In this document: in pieces, positions 24,401-35,440 of the stretch
Numbering within the stretch: the first letter of the stretch is position 1
Layout: every line of letters begins with the position of its first letter
Assembly: GCF_008831285.2 (NCBI RefSeq)
Contig: NC_045145.1
Location: 16,056,802 to 16,120,801 of the forward strand
Length of the DNA stretch: 64,000 bases
Source of the DNA: Nymphaea colorata
Taxonomy: Eukaryota; Streptophyta; Magnoliopsida; Nymphaeales; Nymphaeaceae
Reading direction: 5' to 3'
Made by a program: the position numbers and the translations under genes
The notes under the pieces: model-generated
The model's input: only the letters and a program-made list of their open reading frames with translations
What the model was told of the DNA's origin: nothing
Database searches by the model: none

Positions 24401-27400
24401 CATATAGCTAGGAAAGCTTACATGCAGGAGCAGTTTTCAGCAGTTGTTCTGCAAACTGGCTTAAGGGCAATGGCAGCTCGCAATGAATTCCGTCACAGGA
24501 GAAGAACCAAAGCTACAATAATTATACAGGTTCTGACCTGAACATTATTACCACTTCTAAGATCTTCCTTCATATATGTACTTATACGTATATTGCAGGC
24601 TCAATGGCGCTGTCATAGAGATTGCTCATACTATATAAAGCTAAAGAGGGCAATAATTGTGTCTCAATGCGCTTGGAGAGGAAGAGTTGCAAGAAGAGAA
24701 CTTCGGATGCTCAGGATGGTTAGTGATACAGATATGCATCTATATTAATAATAATTATAGTCAGATTCAAATAAAGTTGGAGTGTTCCAAATATTTGTTT
24801 CACTTTCTCTAAGGCCATGGTTTAGGACATTCACATGTAATGACTTATTTGTCAAAGAATGGAGTTTCTAAATATTGAATATTTATAACTTCAGTGGCTT
24901 TCTTGCCAAGTTTGGTTTTACTTACAATAATTTGGACACCACATTTTTGAGTTTTACTCAGGCTGCAAGAGAAACTGGTGCACTTAGGGAAGCCAAAGAC
25001 AAGCTTGAGAAGCAAGTGGAAGAGCTTACATGGCGTCTACAATTGGAAAAACGCATGAGGGTGATGAATTTTAACGCTTTGCTATAGAACTTCCACTGTC
25101 ATATCCCTGGCCATAGTGAGCTTTTCATTAAAATTTCTAGGAGTGGGAAATATACAACTTCATAAATTGAAATACATAACAAGTTAACAACATATAGTTC
25201 ATGGATTACAACTCTATTGTTTGCAGGCAGACTTGGAGGAGTCAAAGGCACAAGAGATATCAAAATTGCAAGCGTCTTTGCAGACTATGCAAACTACAAT
25301 TGATGAGGCCAATGCCATGCTCATGAAAGAACGAGAAGCTGCACGCAGGGCCATTGAAGAGGCACCTCCCGTAATTAAAGAAACACAGGTTATTGTGGAG
25401 GACACCAAAAAAATTGAGTCGTTAACAGCCGAAGTGGATGATCTGAAGGTACATAAATAGCATTTTCATGTTACTGGGTTTCCACATAAACAATGGCCAG
25501 GTTGCAAGATCATTCAATCTGTTACAGGCCATTGAGCATGTCACTGAAAGATTACTTGCTTTTCGACTGAAGACCTCCTGATGTATGTATCTTATGGCAA
25601 TTTGTGATGTAAACACCGTTATAACATTCACAGGCATCACTGCAATCTGAGAAAGAAAAGGCTGAGGATGCTGAGAAGAGATTTGCTGAAGCACAAGAAA
25701 TTAGCGAACAAAGACGAAAGAAACTAGAAGAAACTGAAGTAAAAGTTACTCAGCTTCAAGAATCCTTGCACAGGTCCTCATAATTTCTTCAGAAGTCAGT
25801 TCGTTTTGCACATTTGTGGCTTTCTTTCTATAATTACTGTTATGCCTTACAACTTCAAAAAAGTTGGTATACTACGACATTTTATGCTGGCAGTTGCTTG
25901 AATGCTTAGCTAACTTTTTCCTGTGCTTTTAAATTAGGTTAGAGGAAAAATTATCCAACTTGGAGTCAGAAAATCAGGTCTTTCGTCAGCAGGCATTGTC
26001 TATTTCACCAAACAGCAAGCTTCTCACTGGGCGATCTAGGTCAATTGTCCAGGCAAGATAAGCAATGGAGCCTTTAGCCAATTTATTACCATGAACAACC
26101 ATTTCGCTTAAAAACTTATTTCGTTTAAAATTATATTTATTAAAAACCCTTATTATGCTTGCAGAGGAATGCTGAGAATGGACACATAGTGGGCGGTGAT
26201 TCAAAAGCAGCCACAGTGAGTCTCTTTTAGTCATTTTCCCATCAACATAACTGCTGTTCCACATAAATGTTGTCTTTTTAATTGTTTGTGAGTAATTCTT
26301 CATGACTTGTCTTGGTTCCATGGCATGAACCATCCCAGGATTCACATAGTACCACATCAAGCCAACTTGATGCTTCCGAAGTAGAGGACAAGCCACAGAA
26401 ATCTCTCAATGAAAGACAGCAGGTAATACTCTATTCTAAATCCACCTAGTTGCTCCGTATGTGTGTTTCTTTACTTGAAGTAGATCATTATTCCAAAATA
26501 ATGTGTTGCACACTCCGTCTACAGGAGAATCAAGAGTTGTTAATAAAGTGTATCTCGGAAGACTTGGGTTTCACTGGAAGCAGACCAGTTGCCGCTTGCA
26601 TTATATACAAATCCCTTCTGCAATGGAGGTCATTCGAAGTTGAGCGAACCAGTGTCTTCGACCGCATTATTCAGAAAATTGGTCAAGCAATTGAGGTATG
26701 TCCCTGCCTATCAAAAGTCTTGCTTATCTCGTGCATTTGGCCCCAACTAATTGCCTGCTATTGCAGCCCCAGGACAACAATGATGTGTTAGCCTATTGGT
26801 TGTCCAATGCCTCTACTTTGTTATTACTGCTTCAACGCACACTAAAAGCAAGTGGCGCAGCTGGCATGGCTCCCCAGCGCCGGCGATCATCATCAGCTAC
26901 CTTATTTGGGAGGATGACTCAAGTAAAATGCAAATTTGCATTCACTAGTTGCAAACATCTTTCCTGCTGTTTGCTTCCGTACTTTTCTTATGTGGGTAGA
27001 ATTTGGGCATTAATTGTCTCGTTTTCATGACTATTCAGAGTTTCCGGGGCTTGCCACATGGCACTAATCTTTCATTCATAAACGGGACTGTGATCAGTGG
27101 AGGAGATCCTCTAAGGCAAGTTGAAGCCAAATACCCGGCTTTACTGTTCAAGCAGCAACTTACGGCTTATGTGGAGAAGATATATGGAATGATACGTGAT
27201 AATCTGAAGAAAGAAATATCACCGCTGCTTGGACTGTGCATTCAGGTATTGCAGATATTTCAGTTTTCTTTCTTTTTCTTTCTTTTTTCTCTTCAGCAAT
27301 TTGTGCACAAAATTACCCATTCAGGCACCTAGAGCATCTCGTGCAAGTCTAGTGAAGGGATCAGCACGTTCACTTGCAAGCTCTGCTGCTCAACAAACTT

Positions 27401-29452
27401 TAATTGCCCACTGGCAAGGGATAGTGAAAGCTCTTGGCAATTGCCTAAACACATTGAAAGCCAATCATGTAAGCAGCAAGCTTCATGTTTTCTTTTCTTT
27501 CTTCTGCTTTTCTTATCTTGAATTTTTTTGATGTGCAAGCTGAAGCCAGCATACCATTAAGTCAGCTAGTCTTCATGATGACAAAAAGAAGGAAATCATT
27601 GTGCTGTACATAGCCTATTGAAATATGCCACTAAGTAAATATGAGGATTGTGGGAACTAATCGTGAGCCATCTGACAAACTACATTGAGTGGTTTACAAG
27701 TTACCATGTGAAAAGCAACATTTTAAAATCAGTACTAGTTGTCATTCATCCTTTTGAGAAGTTATTTTGCACATGGTAAGTTGCAAGCCATTTGAACATA
27801 TTTGACCAAAGGCTCACACTGGTGCTTGTATCCTTATATTTCATACTGCACATATTGTTGTAATCCGTATCTATCTATCTATTTGATGTTGTATTTTGAT
27901 TGTTCTGTTCAACTCAGGTGCCTCCATTTTTAGTGCGAAAGGTTTTCACACAGATATTCTCCTTTATCAATGTACAGCTGTTCAACAGGCAAGAACCTGA
28001 TGATTCTGTCTTGCTCGAAAGATTGATGTCAGTTACATTTGCCAATGAAATTTCTTTCTTCCACTGATTTGCCTTTTTGTGCAGCCTTCTGTTGAGGCGT
28101 GAGTGTTGCTCATTTAGTAATGGAGAATATGTTAAGGCAGGGTTGGCAGAACTAGAGCATTGGTGCTACACTGCTACTGATGAAGTATTCCATCTCTGTC
28201 TATCATCGCGCTCTGCTATTCTTGCTTTTCCAATTGCCTAATTTATTATTTTTTGCAGTATGCGGGCTCTGCATGGGATGAGCTAAAGCATATCCGACAG
28301 GCAATTGGTTTTCTGGTAATTATCTGTTACGCGTATGTGCACACGTGCACAGGCTTTTTTTGAGGGGGGTGGGCTGGGGAGATCCAACTCTAGCCCTACT
28401 AACATAATAGGAAGATATAAATTATGTGTTCAGTTTCAGAATAAAACATGGTTGGGTATTCTCACATTTTTTCTTGAAAATTCTCAAACTTTTGAAAGCA
28501 CTAAATTATAGAAATAAATGTTTGAAATTTCATGCTTTGACAAATCCAGTGACTTGTTCATGTAACGGTTTGATGATTCAGGTTATACATCAGAAACCAA
28601 AGAAAACACTTGATGAAATAAGCCACGATCTTTGTCCCGTGAGTCTTCCTCTCCACATCTTTCTCTCTAAAGTGGTTCATCAAATGATCCTCACAAACTT
28701 GTCTGTGATCCTCATTATATTCAGGTGCTCAGTATACAGCAGCTGTACAGGATCAGCACAATGTATTGGGATGATAAGTATGGAACGCACAGTTTGTCCT
28801 CGGAAGTAAGTTATATAAGACCACGTTATTCAACACTAGGTTAGGATGGAAGACTGTCATTATATTTTCAATGATCTTGGACCTAAATTTGAGTGAATGA
28901 CTTTATACTTTGTTCACTTGCTTAACTCAGGTTATTTCTAACATGAGGGTGTTGATGACTGAGGATTCAAATAATGCTGTGAGCAATTCTTTCTTGTTGG
29001 ATGATGATTCCAGGTTAGTGATATCAATGAGAATGATGCACCTATGTTCTTATAAGACAGGGTAGTCCTTAACTAATGAGTCTAAAACAGCAAAAATGGG
29101 TGCTAATGAGTAATGAGATATATCAAGGGGCAGAAGGCCCTTGCTCAGCCAAGCTTTAGATTTTGCATTACCTGGTATAGAGTTTGAGAGAAAAAGGGGC
29201 AATAAAAAGAAACCTGAATCCGGCAACTCCATGTCAACAGAGGAAATCGTACCTCGTACACATTAGGTATGCTTCTGGTTTACTGCAGTTGTTGGCACTC
29301 AGATCCTACAATCTTCTTGATGATGCAGCATTCCCTTCTCGGTGGATGACATTTCAAAGTCGATGGAGCAGATAGATATATCAGATGTCGAACCTCCGCA
29401 AACGCTTCGCGAGAACTCAGGTTTCGCCTTCTTGTTACCGCGCACAGAGTAG
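15995..29452 (+). CDS. Class XI myosin heavy chain
   Basis: Actin-based motor that moves organelles and drives cytoplasmic streaming. 39 coding exons were joined and all phases close (4617 nt, 1538 residues, full family length): 15995-16015, 16844-16972, 17080-17223, 17405-17550, 17648-17804, 17949-18007, 19542-19701, 19977-20126, 20238-20374, 20490-20636, 20786-20887, 20972-21029, 21103-21204, 21618-21655, 22050-22176, 22272-22442, 22551-22682, 22794-22903, 22998-23058, 23667-23844, 24324-24529, 24599-24718, 24962-25060, 25227-25448, 25634-25773, 25938-26052, 26165-26215, 26339-26422, 26525-26695, 26767-26922, 27039-27245, 27325-27468, 27918-27988, 28085-28184, 28259-28315, 28582-28638, 28725-28805, 28931-29013, 29329-29452. 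Domains: N-terminal SH3-like (about 10-58); motor with P-loop GESGAGKT (162-169), switch I NNNSSRFGKF (215-224) and switch II DIYGFE (440-445); six IQ motifs (about 744-885); coiled coil (886-1077); globular tail with DIL region (about 1123-1500). Intact, so probably functional. Introns after exons 26 and 33 begin with GC. The XI subtype was not resolved. Confidence 0.97.
18331..18402. repeat. (AT)36 microsatellite in myosin intron 6
   Basis: A pure AT dinucleotide run of about 72 bp, preceded by a short GT run. It sits in the 1534-bp sixth intron (18008-19541), the longest of the myosin gene. Long open frames across it are pure Tyr-Ile translation artefacts. Confidence 0.97.
24006..24120 (+). 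mobile_element. Solo LTR with target-site duplication, TRIM-related, in myosin intron 20
   Basis: A 105-bp element (24011-24115) begins TGTAATACCCC and ends GGTTGTTACA, the TG...CA borders of an LTR. It is flanked on both sides by the pentamer CAGAG (24006-24010 and 24116-24120), the 5-bp duplication expected of LTR retrotransposon integration. Its body (CTAGCCTTTTT ... GCGGGTTGGGATC ... AACCAGGGGCC) matches the distal half of the LTRs at 63545-64000 in inverse orientation. About 85 bp of the proximal half are missing. It lies wholly inside the intron and leaves the splice sites untouched. Confidence 0.85.
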
Positions 29453-30397
29453 TCTGATGCTGAACAACAAAGTTTTGTTCTGGAATCTCTCAGCCTCCTC
29501 TCTTAAAAATGCGGTGAACAGGAACCCTCTTAGTCGATGCGTGCCCAAACCTTTCTTCAACATCATTCTTTTATTCATTTGTTTTGTTGCCTTAGAAAGA
29601 AGAGTAAGGCTACATTTTTTTGCTCTTCTTGGGTTGCATGGCAAAAGGAGATGGAATTATTCTCCTAGAAAGGGGTTGGCTTATTCCCCTAGAATAGTTT
29701 TCTTTAAATTGTCCCCACTGTTGTAATAATCTTTTGTTCTAGACTTTTCATAGAAGTAATTGTCAATGAGATTCAGGAACTTGTGATCAACTTTCAGTCA
29801 AATGTGACTCTCTCTAATCCTTCTTGAATATGTCCAAACTGTTCATTCATTCAACACCAACAGCAAGACAAGACATACTGTACCAAAGAGAGGCGTTCAG
29901 TTTGGTTTTCGTTAATTTAGCTGTGCCAACGTGATCTCCTTATGGAGAAAGTAAGAACCCACTCGTCTCTTAAATTTCAAAACTTATTCTCATATAAATC
30001 CATCCCTCACCATACAAAAGCTTATTGTTAGATTTTTTAGCATGAAAATTGCGTTCTTACCTGCCGACATGGTGCACTGGATATTTTCCCATTGAAGAAG
30101 CCGTGAATTGTTGACAAAGTTGAATTAATTGACAGCAAATCTTGCAAATTTTCCTATTATTTGGAACCTTTCAGGGTTTTCACTGTGAAATTGTTGCTTG
30201 GTTCTCTTCATTATAGACCGTTAAGAAAATGACCCCATACAAGTGGCACCATCTGTTGCATGGTCTTGATATTTGGGTTACACCAACATTTTTCTGGACT
30301 CCTTCGCCCTCCACTCTCTCTCTCTCGGCAATGGGGTTCATAAAATGAAGAAAAACCCAAGAGAAGAGACCCTAGGCCCTTCGAAACTCCAAAAAGG
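29453..30397. other. Myosin 3' UTR and methyltransferase upstream region
   Basis: The left part is presumably the myosin 3' UTR; AT-rich signals occur around 29700-29780 but no single polyadenylation site can be chosen. The right part, ending with a CT-rich run near 30315, is upstream of the intronless methyltransferase. No other gene is visible. Confidence 0.5.
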
Positions 30398-31024
30398 ATG
30401 AAGGGCAATTGCAGAGAGATGGAGGTTGGAGGGACCCAACTCATCATCTACGATCACGACGCGCCGCCTGACAGCGACGCATCGTCCTCTGCTCCGGTGG
30501 GTGCCAGCCTATGGGACTGCGCCATCGTCCTTGCGCACTACCTCCCATCAGTCCCTCTTGCCGGCAAGAGCGTGGTCGAGCTCGGCGCTGGCACGGGCCT
30601 GCCAGGCCTGACGGCGGCCAAGCTTGGCTCGTCGCGCGTCGTCCTCACGGACCTCCCTGAACTCATTCCGGGGCTTCGCCGGAACGTCGAGGCAAACGAG
30701 CTCGTGGACGGCGTCGAAGTGCGGCCTCTCCGGTGGGGCGACGAAGGAGACTGCTCGGCGCTGGGCCCGCCCTTTGATGTCGTGCTCATGTCCGACCTCC
30801 TCTACAACGTCTCGGCCGCGCCGGGACTTTGCCAGAGCATCAGGGCTCTGAGCGACGCCCAGACACTGATCCTGCTCTCCTATGAGCTCCGCGCCGGAAC
30901 GACCGAGTGCTTCCAGGTTCTCCGGCGGGCTGGGTTCCGGTGGCGCAAGATCGGTTCCGAGGACCTGCACCCCGTTTGGCAGAGCGAGGATATTGGGATC
31001 TTTCGGCTCTTCCGTGATGATTGA
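30398..31024 (+). CDS. Class I SAM-dependent methyltransferase, METTL21-like (lysine methyltransferase family)
   Basis: A single-exon, 208-residue protein. Motif I for S-adenosylmethionine binding is VELGAGTGLPG (60-70), preceded by the family's LWDCA block (38-42). The acidic loop LTDLPELI is at 83-90, and the post-motif SDLLYN (132-137) supplies the DxxY signature of METTL21/FAM86-type protein methyltransferases. The family methylates lysines in proteins such as chaperones and elongation factors; the substrate here is unknown. The length fits a lone catalytic domain without targeting peptide, suggesting a cytosolic or nuclear enzyme. Met at 30398 was taken as start; a second in-frame Met at 30419 also retains the whole fold. 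The coding region is strikingly GC-rich compared with its surroundings and has no intron. Confidence 0.88.
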   Translation: MKGNCREMEVGGTQLIIYDHDAPPDSDASSSAPVGASLWDCAIVLAHYLPSVPLAGKSVVELGAGTGLPGLTAAKLGSSRVVLTDLPELIPGLRRNVEANELVDGVEVRPLRWGDEGDCSALGPPFDVVLMSDLLYNVSAAPGLCQSIRALSDAQTLILLSYELRAGTTECFQVLRRAGFRWRKIGSEDLHPVWQSEDIGIFRLFRDD

Positions 31025-31499
31025 ATTGTGAAAGTGTCGCTATCAATTTGTTTCACAAACCACAATGTATATGTTTCTGAGAATAAGATTTCGTTTCCCC
31101 TCAAAGATTGCTGCGAATGAAAAAAGAATATCATTTCCCGAAGCCATTTATTGTTCCAATCTCAAGGTTTATAGTTATTTCAAGATTATATATTTCAAGT
31201 TTGTATTGATATTGGCTTTCAGATTTCGAATTTTGGATGTGTATAAGATTTTTCAATTTCAATTGTGTGCTATGGATGCCAATTTCTGCTTTCCTCTGTT
31301 TATTGTTGCCTGCCTGTAACAACTTCCACTTTTGTACAACTTCCATTTTTGTACTTCATACCAACTTCATAAATGAGTCTGCATTGCTCTCTTTCAAGCC
31401 ATCCACTTCATTTGATCCATATGATGCATTAGGCAATTGAAACAGCAGCACCAAATTTCGCAGCTGGAGCGGCGTCTCTTGCAGTCATCGGAGCAGAGA

Positions 31500-31795
31500 G
31501 TCACTGCTAGAAATCCGTCTGATATAGGTCTGGACGGCACCGTCTTCCCCCACATTGCAAACCTCTCTTTTCTTCAGCTTCTGGATCTTTCCAACAACTC
31601 CTTCTAGGGCGATCTTCCCCATGAACTAGGCCAACTCCTCGCTTGGGGACTCTGAATTTGGAAAGGAACCAACTGAAGGGAGCCATTACTGTGAGTTCAA
31701 GCAGTTGCTTCCAGCTTGAGCAAATGTCTCTGGCTTCCAACTTGTTTGAAGGAGCCATACCACCATAACTGGGAAGTTTGCTTAACCTTGGGGGT
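31500..31795 (+). pseudogene. LRR receptor-like kinase fragment, broken
   Basis: The plus strand encodes pieces of two to three leucine-rich repeats of the type found in plant LRR receptor kinases. In order they read GTVFPHIANLSFLQLLDLSN, a stop, GDLPHELGQL, then after a one-base frameshift RLGTLNLERNQLKGAI, and SSCFQLEQMSLASNLFEGAI. At least one stop codon (TAG near 31605) and a frameshift interrupt it. No signal peptide, transmembrane or kinase part is nearby, so this is a captured or truncated relic. The adjoining 3' DNA is a dispersed repeat, which may explain the truncation. Confidence 0.8.
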
Positions 31796-31810
31796 ATTTA
31801 TTGTTCCTAG

Positions 31811-32295
31811 AAACTAATGAGGTCATTGGTATCCTTACCAAAACCAATTACACAAAAGTTACAGCTAACCAAGCTTTCATTAAAAGGTACCCAAGTGTCG
31901 AAAAGTTTTGCTCCATGTTCTCTATAATAAATGTGATACCAAGTATATATTTGATTGATGAAATATGGAAGGAACCACACTAGCTGACTAGCATCATGAA
32001 TTCAAAGTCTCCTAATAACAGGGCCTTTTTCATTTCCACCCTTCCATGGCCTCAGACTTTCGGATCTATTAAATCAATAGAATTTGAGGAAGCTTCAAAA
32101 AACTGAGAAATTCAAGCTCCATACCGCTTTCTGAGTTTCATCTTAAACGGCTGATGCTCTATATCATTACAAAATAGACATCCAGAATAGAAATCTCATT
32201 TTAGTTAGACAGCATAAGTCTGGGTTTGCGTCAAAAGAGAAACAGAAGTCCAAGTTTTTTTGTCATTTATTTGGTCGGACTTGTTACTCGTTTAT
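31811..32295. repeat. Dispersed repeat, copy A
   Basis: About 485 bp align, with substitutions and small gaps, to 40916-41475 in the same orientation. Shared landmarks in order include AACCAAGC, TTCCATGGCCTCAG, GATCTATTA, TTACAAAATAGACAT, AGGAATC/AACCACACTA and GTTTGCRTCAAAA. No open frame of note and no clear terminal repeats are visible. The class is unknown. It abuts the LRR fragment on its left. Confidence 0.8.
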
Positions 32296-32531
32296 TCTCT
32301 CTTAGATCCAAGCAGTTAACGTCATTGAACCGTAAAAATCTCCCCGTTTCTCCTTTGCTATTCCTATGCTTTTACTGGATATGAAATATAACAGTAACAT
32401 CTCCGTATTTCACGGGTCGACAAATTGCGGCTGGCAGATAAAAGGAAAGGAAAGAGCCACGTTGGTTAGCAGCAAGACACAAAACAGAACACAGGGAGGG
32501 CGGAGAGAGAGGGAGGGAGGCACCGAGGGAG

Positions 32532-35225
32532 ATGACGATGACGATGTTTGCGTCGTCTGTTCCTTCATGGTGGCTTGTTAAGCCTGCACAAAGCAGACGT
32601 GTTGCTCCTTCCCTCTTCCATAAACCGGGTCTCAGTGGGCGCAGCTCGGTGTACGGGAGGGTGTTATATGGAAGGGATTCGCTTCGTCTCTGCAGATCCG
32701 GGAAGGACGCAAACACCCCTCAAAGACCGCTCGTCCTGGATGATGATGATGATGATGGGCCTAGGAGAAGAATACTGCAGATGGCTTTATGGGCTATGGA
32801 GGGAGTGTACATCGGTTGGCTCTTTCTTTTACCTTATGCTCCTGTATGCTAATCGTTCGAACTTATTGCTTACTAACAGTCTACTGTTTACATGATTGTT
32901 TGCGGTGTCTTTCTAAATGTCTTATCGAGTTGTTGTTTATTGATCAGTTTCTCTGCTTTGATATCTTACTTTGGAGCAAATGCGAATTCGGAATTGAAAG
33001 TTCTTTTGTTGTTCTATAGTTTGTTATTCCAGAATCTTCAAAGTTGTCTTGGCGGATGTTGTGTGGATCACTCTTGCAGGTTGTTAGAATCTGTTGAGTT
33101 TAGTGACAGGGCTCAGTGTCGTTGCTTTTCCGTGACTAACATTATCAGAAATTGTTTCCTGTAGATCTTTGATATTGCAGTAGTTACTTTTAGACGGCAA
33201 TAATGGTACCTGTTTTTTTTTTTCTTTTTCTTTCAATTTACCCGTAAGTTAATTTTGCGTGCTATCACGTGAGCAGATATTCAAGAATATCTTTTTCTCT
33301 TTCTTGTTTTACACTGCATCTATACGAGGAGAGCACATGTCACTCTTAAACCTAAGACGCCTAACCGGATTGTGTTGTGATCTTATTCGCAGGGTGACCC
33401 TGTTTGGGCAATCAAGACTGATACAATTAAACTTCTGGTGGATTTATCCCTCAACTTCTTCTTTATTCTTCCATTAACAAACTCAGGTATCTTCTGTAAA
33501 CTGACCCCACTTTGCAAGTTGCTTTACGATTTTTCTTGAAACAAGAAACGGGGCTTTTCTTTTTCTTTTCTTAGGCACGCAACCCAAATGTTGTTGCGGA
33601 TTCTATCAGCTTCTCAACTGAAATCTTTTACTACGAATGTTATATCTAATATCTCTGACCTCTTTCTGTTTCGTTTGCTACCACACTAATTTCATCTACT
33701 TTCATGTTTAATATGAAACGGGAAAAGTCCAGCAGTTTCCTTCAAAATTTTGCGTAGAAGGTTCTCGTGATTTTGTTAAGATACTAACAAGTGGCATGTG
33801 TAACTGCTACAAATGATTTTATTGCAACCTTCTGTCATCAAACAAAGCTCAATTTCAAGTCCTCTTTCTGCTGTCTAGAGCTGGTCAAGTGCAAGCGTAT
33901 CAGTACTGCGGAAGACCAGCCAAATGGACTTTAAGCGTGGTTCTTTCGGCTAAATAAATGATATACCAGTCTTTATCTCGGTCAACTTTGGGTTAGATCA
34001 GGCTTGATCTCAGCCGTATCTGATAAAAATTTTATACATCTTATCTCCAGAGGCAATGGAATTTCAAACTTGCCAATATATGAGTACTTTTTCTATTGTA
34101 GAGGCAATAAGATTTTGAACTTGCCAACCTGTTTTAGAGGAATCTTTAACAATCACTGCGGTATGATCAGTTCCTTTTGCCTAAAACATCTGTAATATGT
34201 GCCTAAAAGTATCGATCTTCTGTTTGTAAATTGATAAGCCTGAAGCAGGTTGTTAGGGCGTGGGCTTCTTGCAAAACTTTTAGCTTGTCTACCCTACCAG
34301 TATGGTAGTACTCTTCCTTTAGTTTTTCTTCTTGCAGCTGTAGATTGCCGTAGGGGCCTGTCTTTCCTTTGCTTTTTAACAAGCTTATGTGACAGATGAT
34401 CCATGTTTCATGGCAGAGCAGTTGGTATTCATGTAATGGAGGCACCCACAATTCATCCTGTATGAATCTCTTTCAAATGTTGACTGTGTTTATGCTAATT
34501 CACTTGATAATCAAGGTTCTCATTTAAGTGCTTTACGCCTTATTTTCATTTATCAGGTCAGTGAAGCGCTGTTCAATTTTGTCATTGCTTGGACACTCAT
34601 GTTTGCCCCACTGCTTTTCAAGGACCGGAGGAAAGAAAACTTCAGTGGGTCTCTGGAGATTCTATGGGTAGTTCAGATGTTTCTTACCAATAGTGAGTCG
34701 ATCATCTTCCAGAACACCCTTAAGCTATCTTGTAGATGCATGGGATGGTATCTTCAGGTGCAAATCTACATGTTCTAACTTGCTAATATCGTGTTGTTAA
34801 CAGCTCTCCTAATACCTTACATGGCAATTCGACTGGGTGATATCAAGAATAGCACTAGCAGGGTTAAAAGGGATCCCTCTTGGTTGGCCCTAGTAATGAC
34901 AGGAGGAGCTACTGTTGTAGCAGTTATTGGTGCTATCATGGGTGTCACCTCCATTTTCTGGGGTGCCCTTGGTCGAAGTGACGAAGGCTTTGGAACTTTG
35001 GCTGATCGGTGGGACTTCCTCGTTGCGTATTTGGGATCTGATCGGCCAACCTACGCTTTCATCTGGGACATTTGCCTTTATTCCATATTTCAACCATGGT
35101 TAATTAGTGACAACATTCAAAATGTTGATGAAAATAGAGTTAAAATAGTAAATGTTCTAAGATTTGTTCCTTACTTTGGCTTAGTTGCTTATTTACTGAG
35201 CTCAAAGAACGATGCAAAATCATGA
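32532..35225 (+). CDS. Predicted plastid multi-pass membrane protein, uncharacterised plant family
   Basis: Five exons (32532-32843, 33393-33486, 34419-34459, 34557-34692, 34804-35225) close in phase to 334 residues. The N-terminus is Ser/Arg-rich with few acidic residues, consistent with a plastid transit peptide. It is followed by a run of six Asp (about 70-75, from a GAT repeat) and then six or seven hydrophobic segments: around 84-104, 112-132, 152-168, 182-200, 214-240, 275-295 and 312-330. Conserved-looking blocks are FNFVIAWTLMFAPLLF, LIPYMAIRL, DRWDFLVAYLGSDR and FIWDICLYSIFQPWLI. I recognise it as a plant-wide uncharacterised family but know no function. Exon 3 is a 41-nt exon inferred because it restores phase and supplies an APTIHP block expected before SEALFNF. 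The gene ends 216 bp from the convergent P450 stop. Confidence 0.75.
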
Positions 35226-35440
35226 AATTATGCAGGTTTATTTAGCCATACACAGTAGCATCATGATGCCACATATTACAGTTACTTGCAGAAACAATTG
35301 ACTCGCCTTCGTATTGTAATTATAGCTAAGACGACGCGACAATTTCTTTTAGCCATATGAAATAACGTCTTCCTCATTCTACAGACACTTGTACAAAACG
35401 ATGTTCTTTCTATCTTGCAATTATAGCTAAATGCGTGCTC

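Noticed and set aside
25986-26396. 136-codon minus-strand frame
   Set aside because: Antisense to myosin exons 26-28 and their introns; no recognisable domain.
30548-30970. 140-codon minus-strand frame
   Set aside because: Antisense shadow of the GC-rich methyltransferase gene.
32532-32895. Alternative 115-codon frame overlapping exon 1 of the membrane protein
   Set aside because: It reads the same bases in another frame, producing a poly-Met run from the GAT repeat, and does not continue into the conserved downstream exons.
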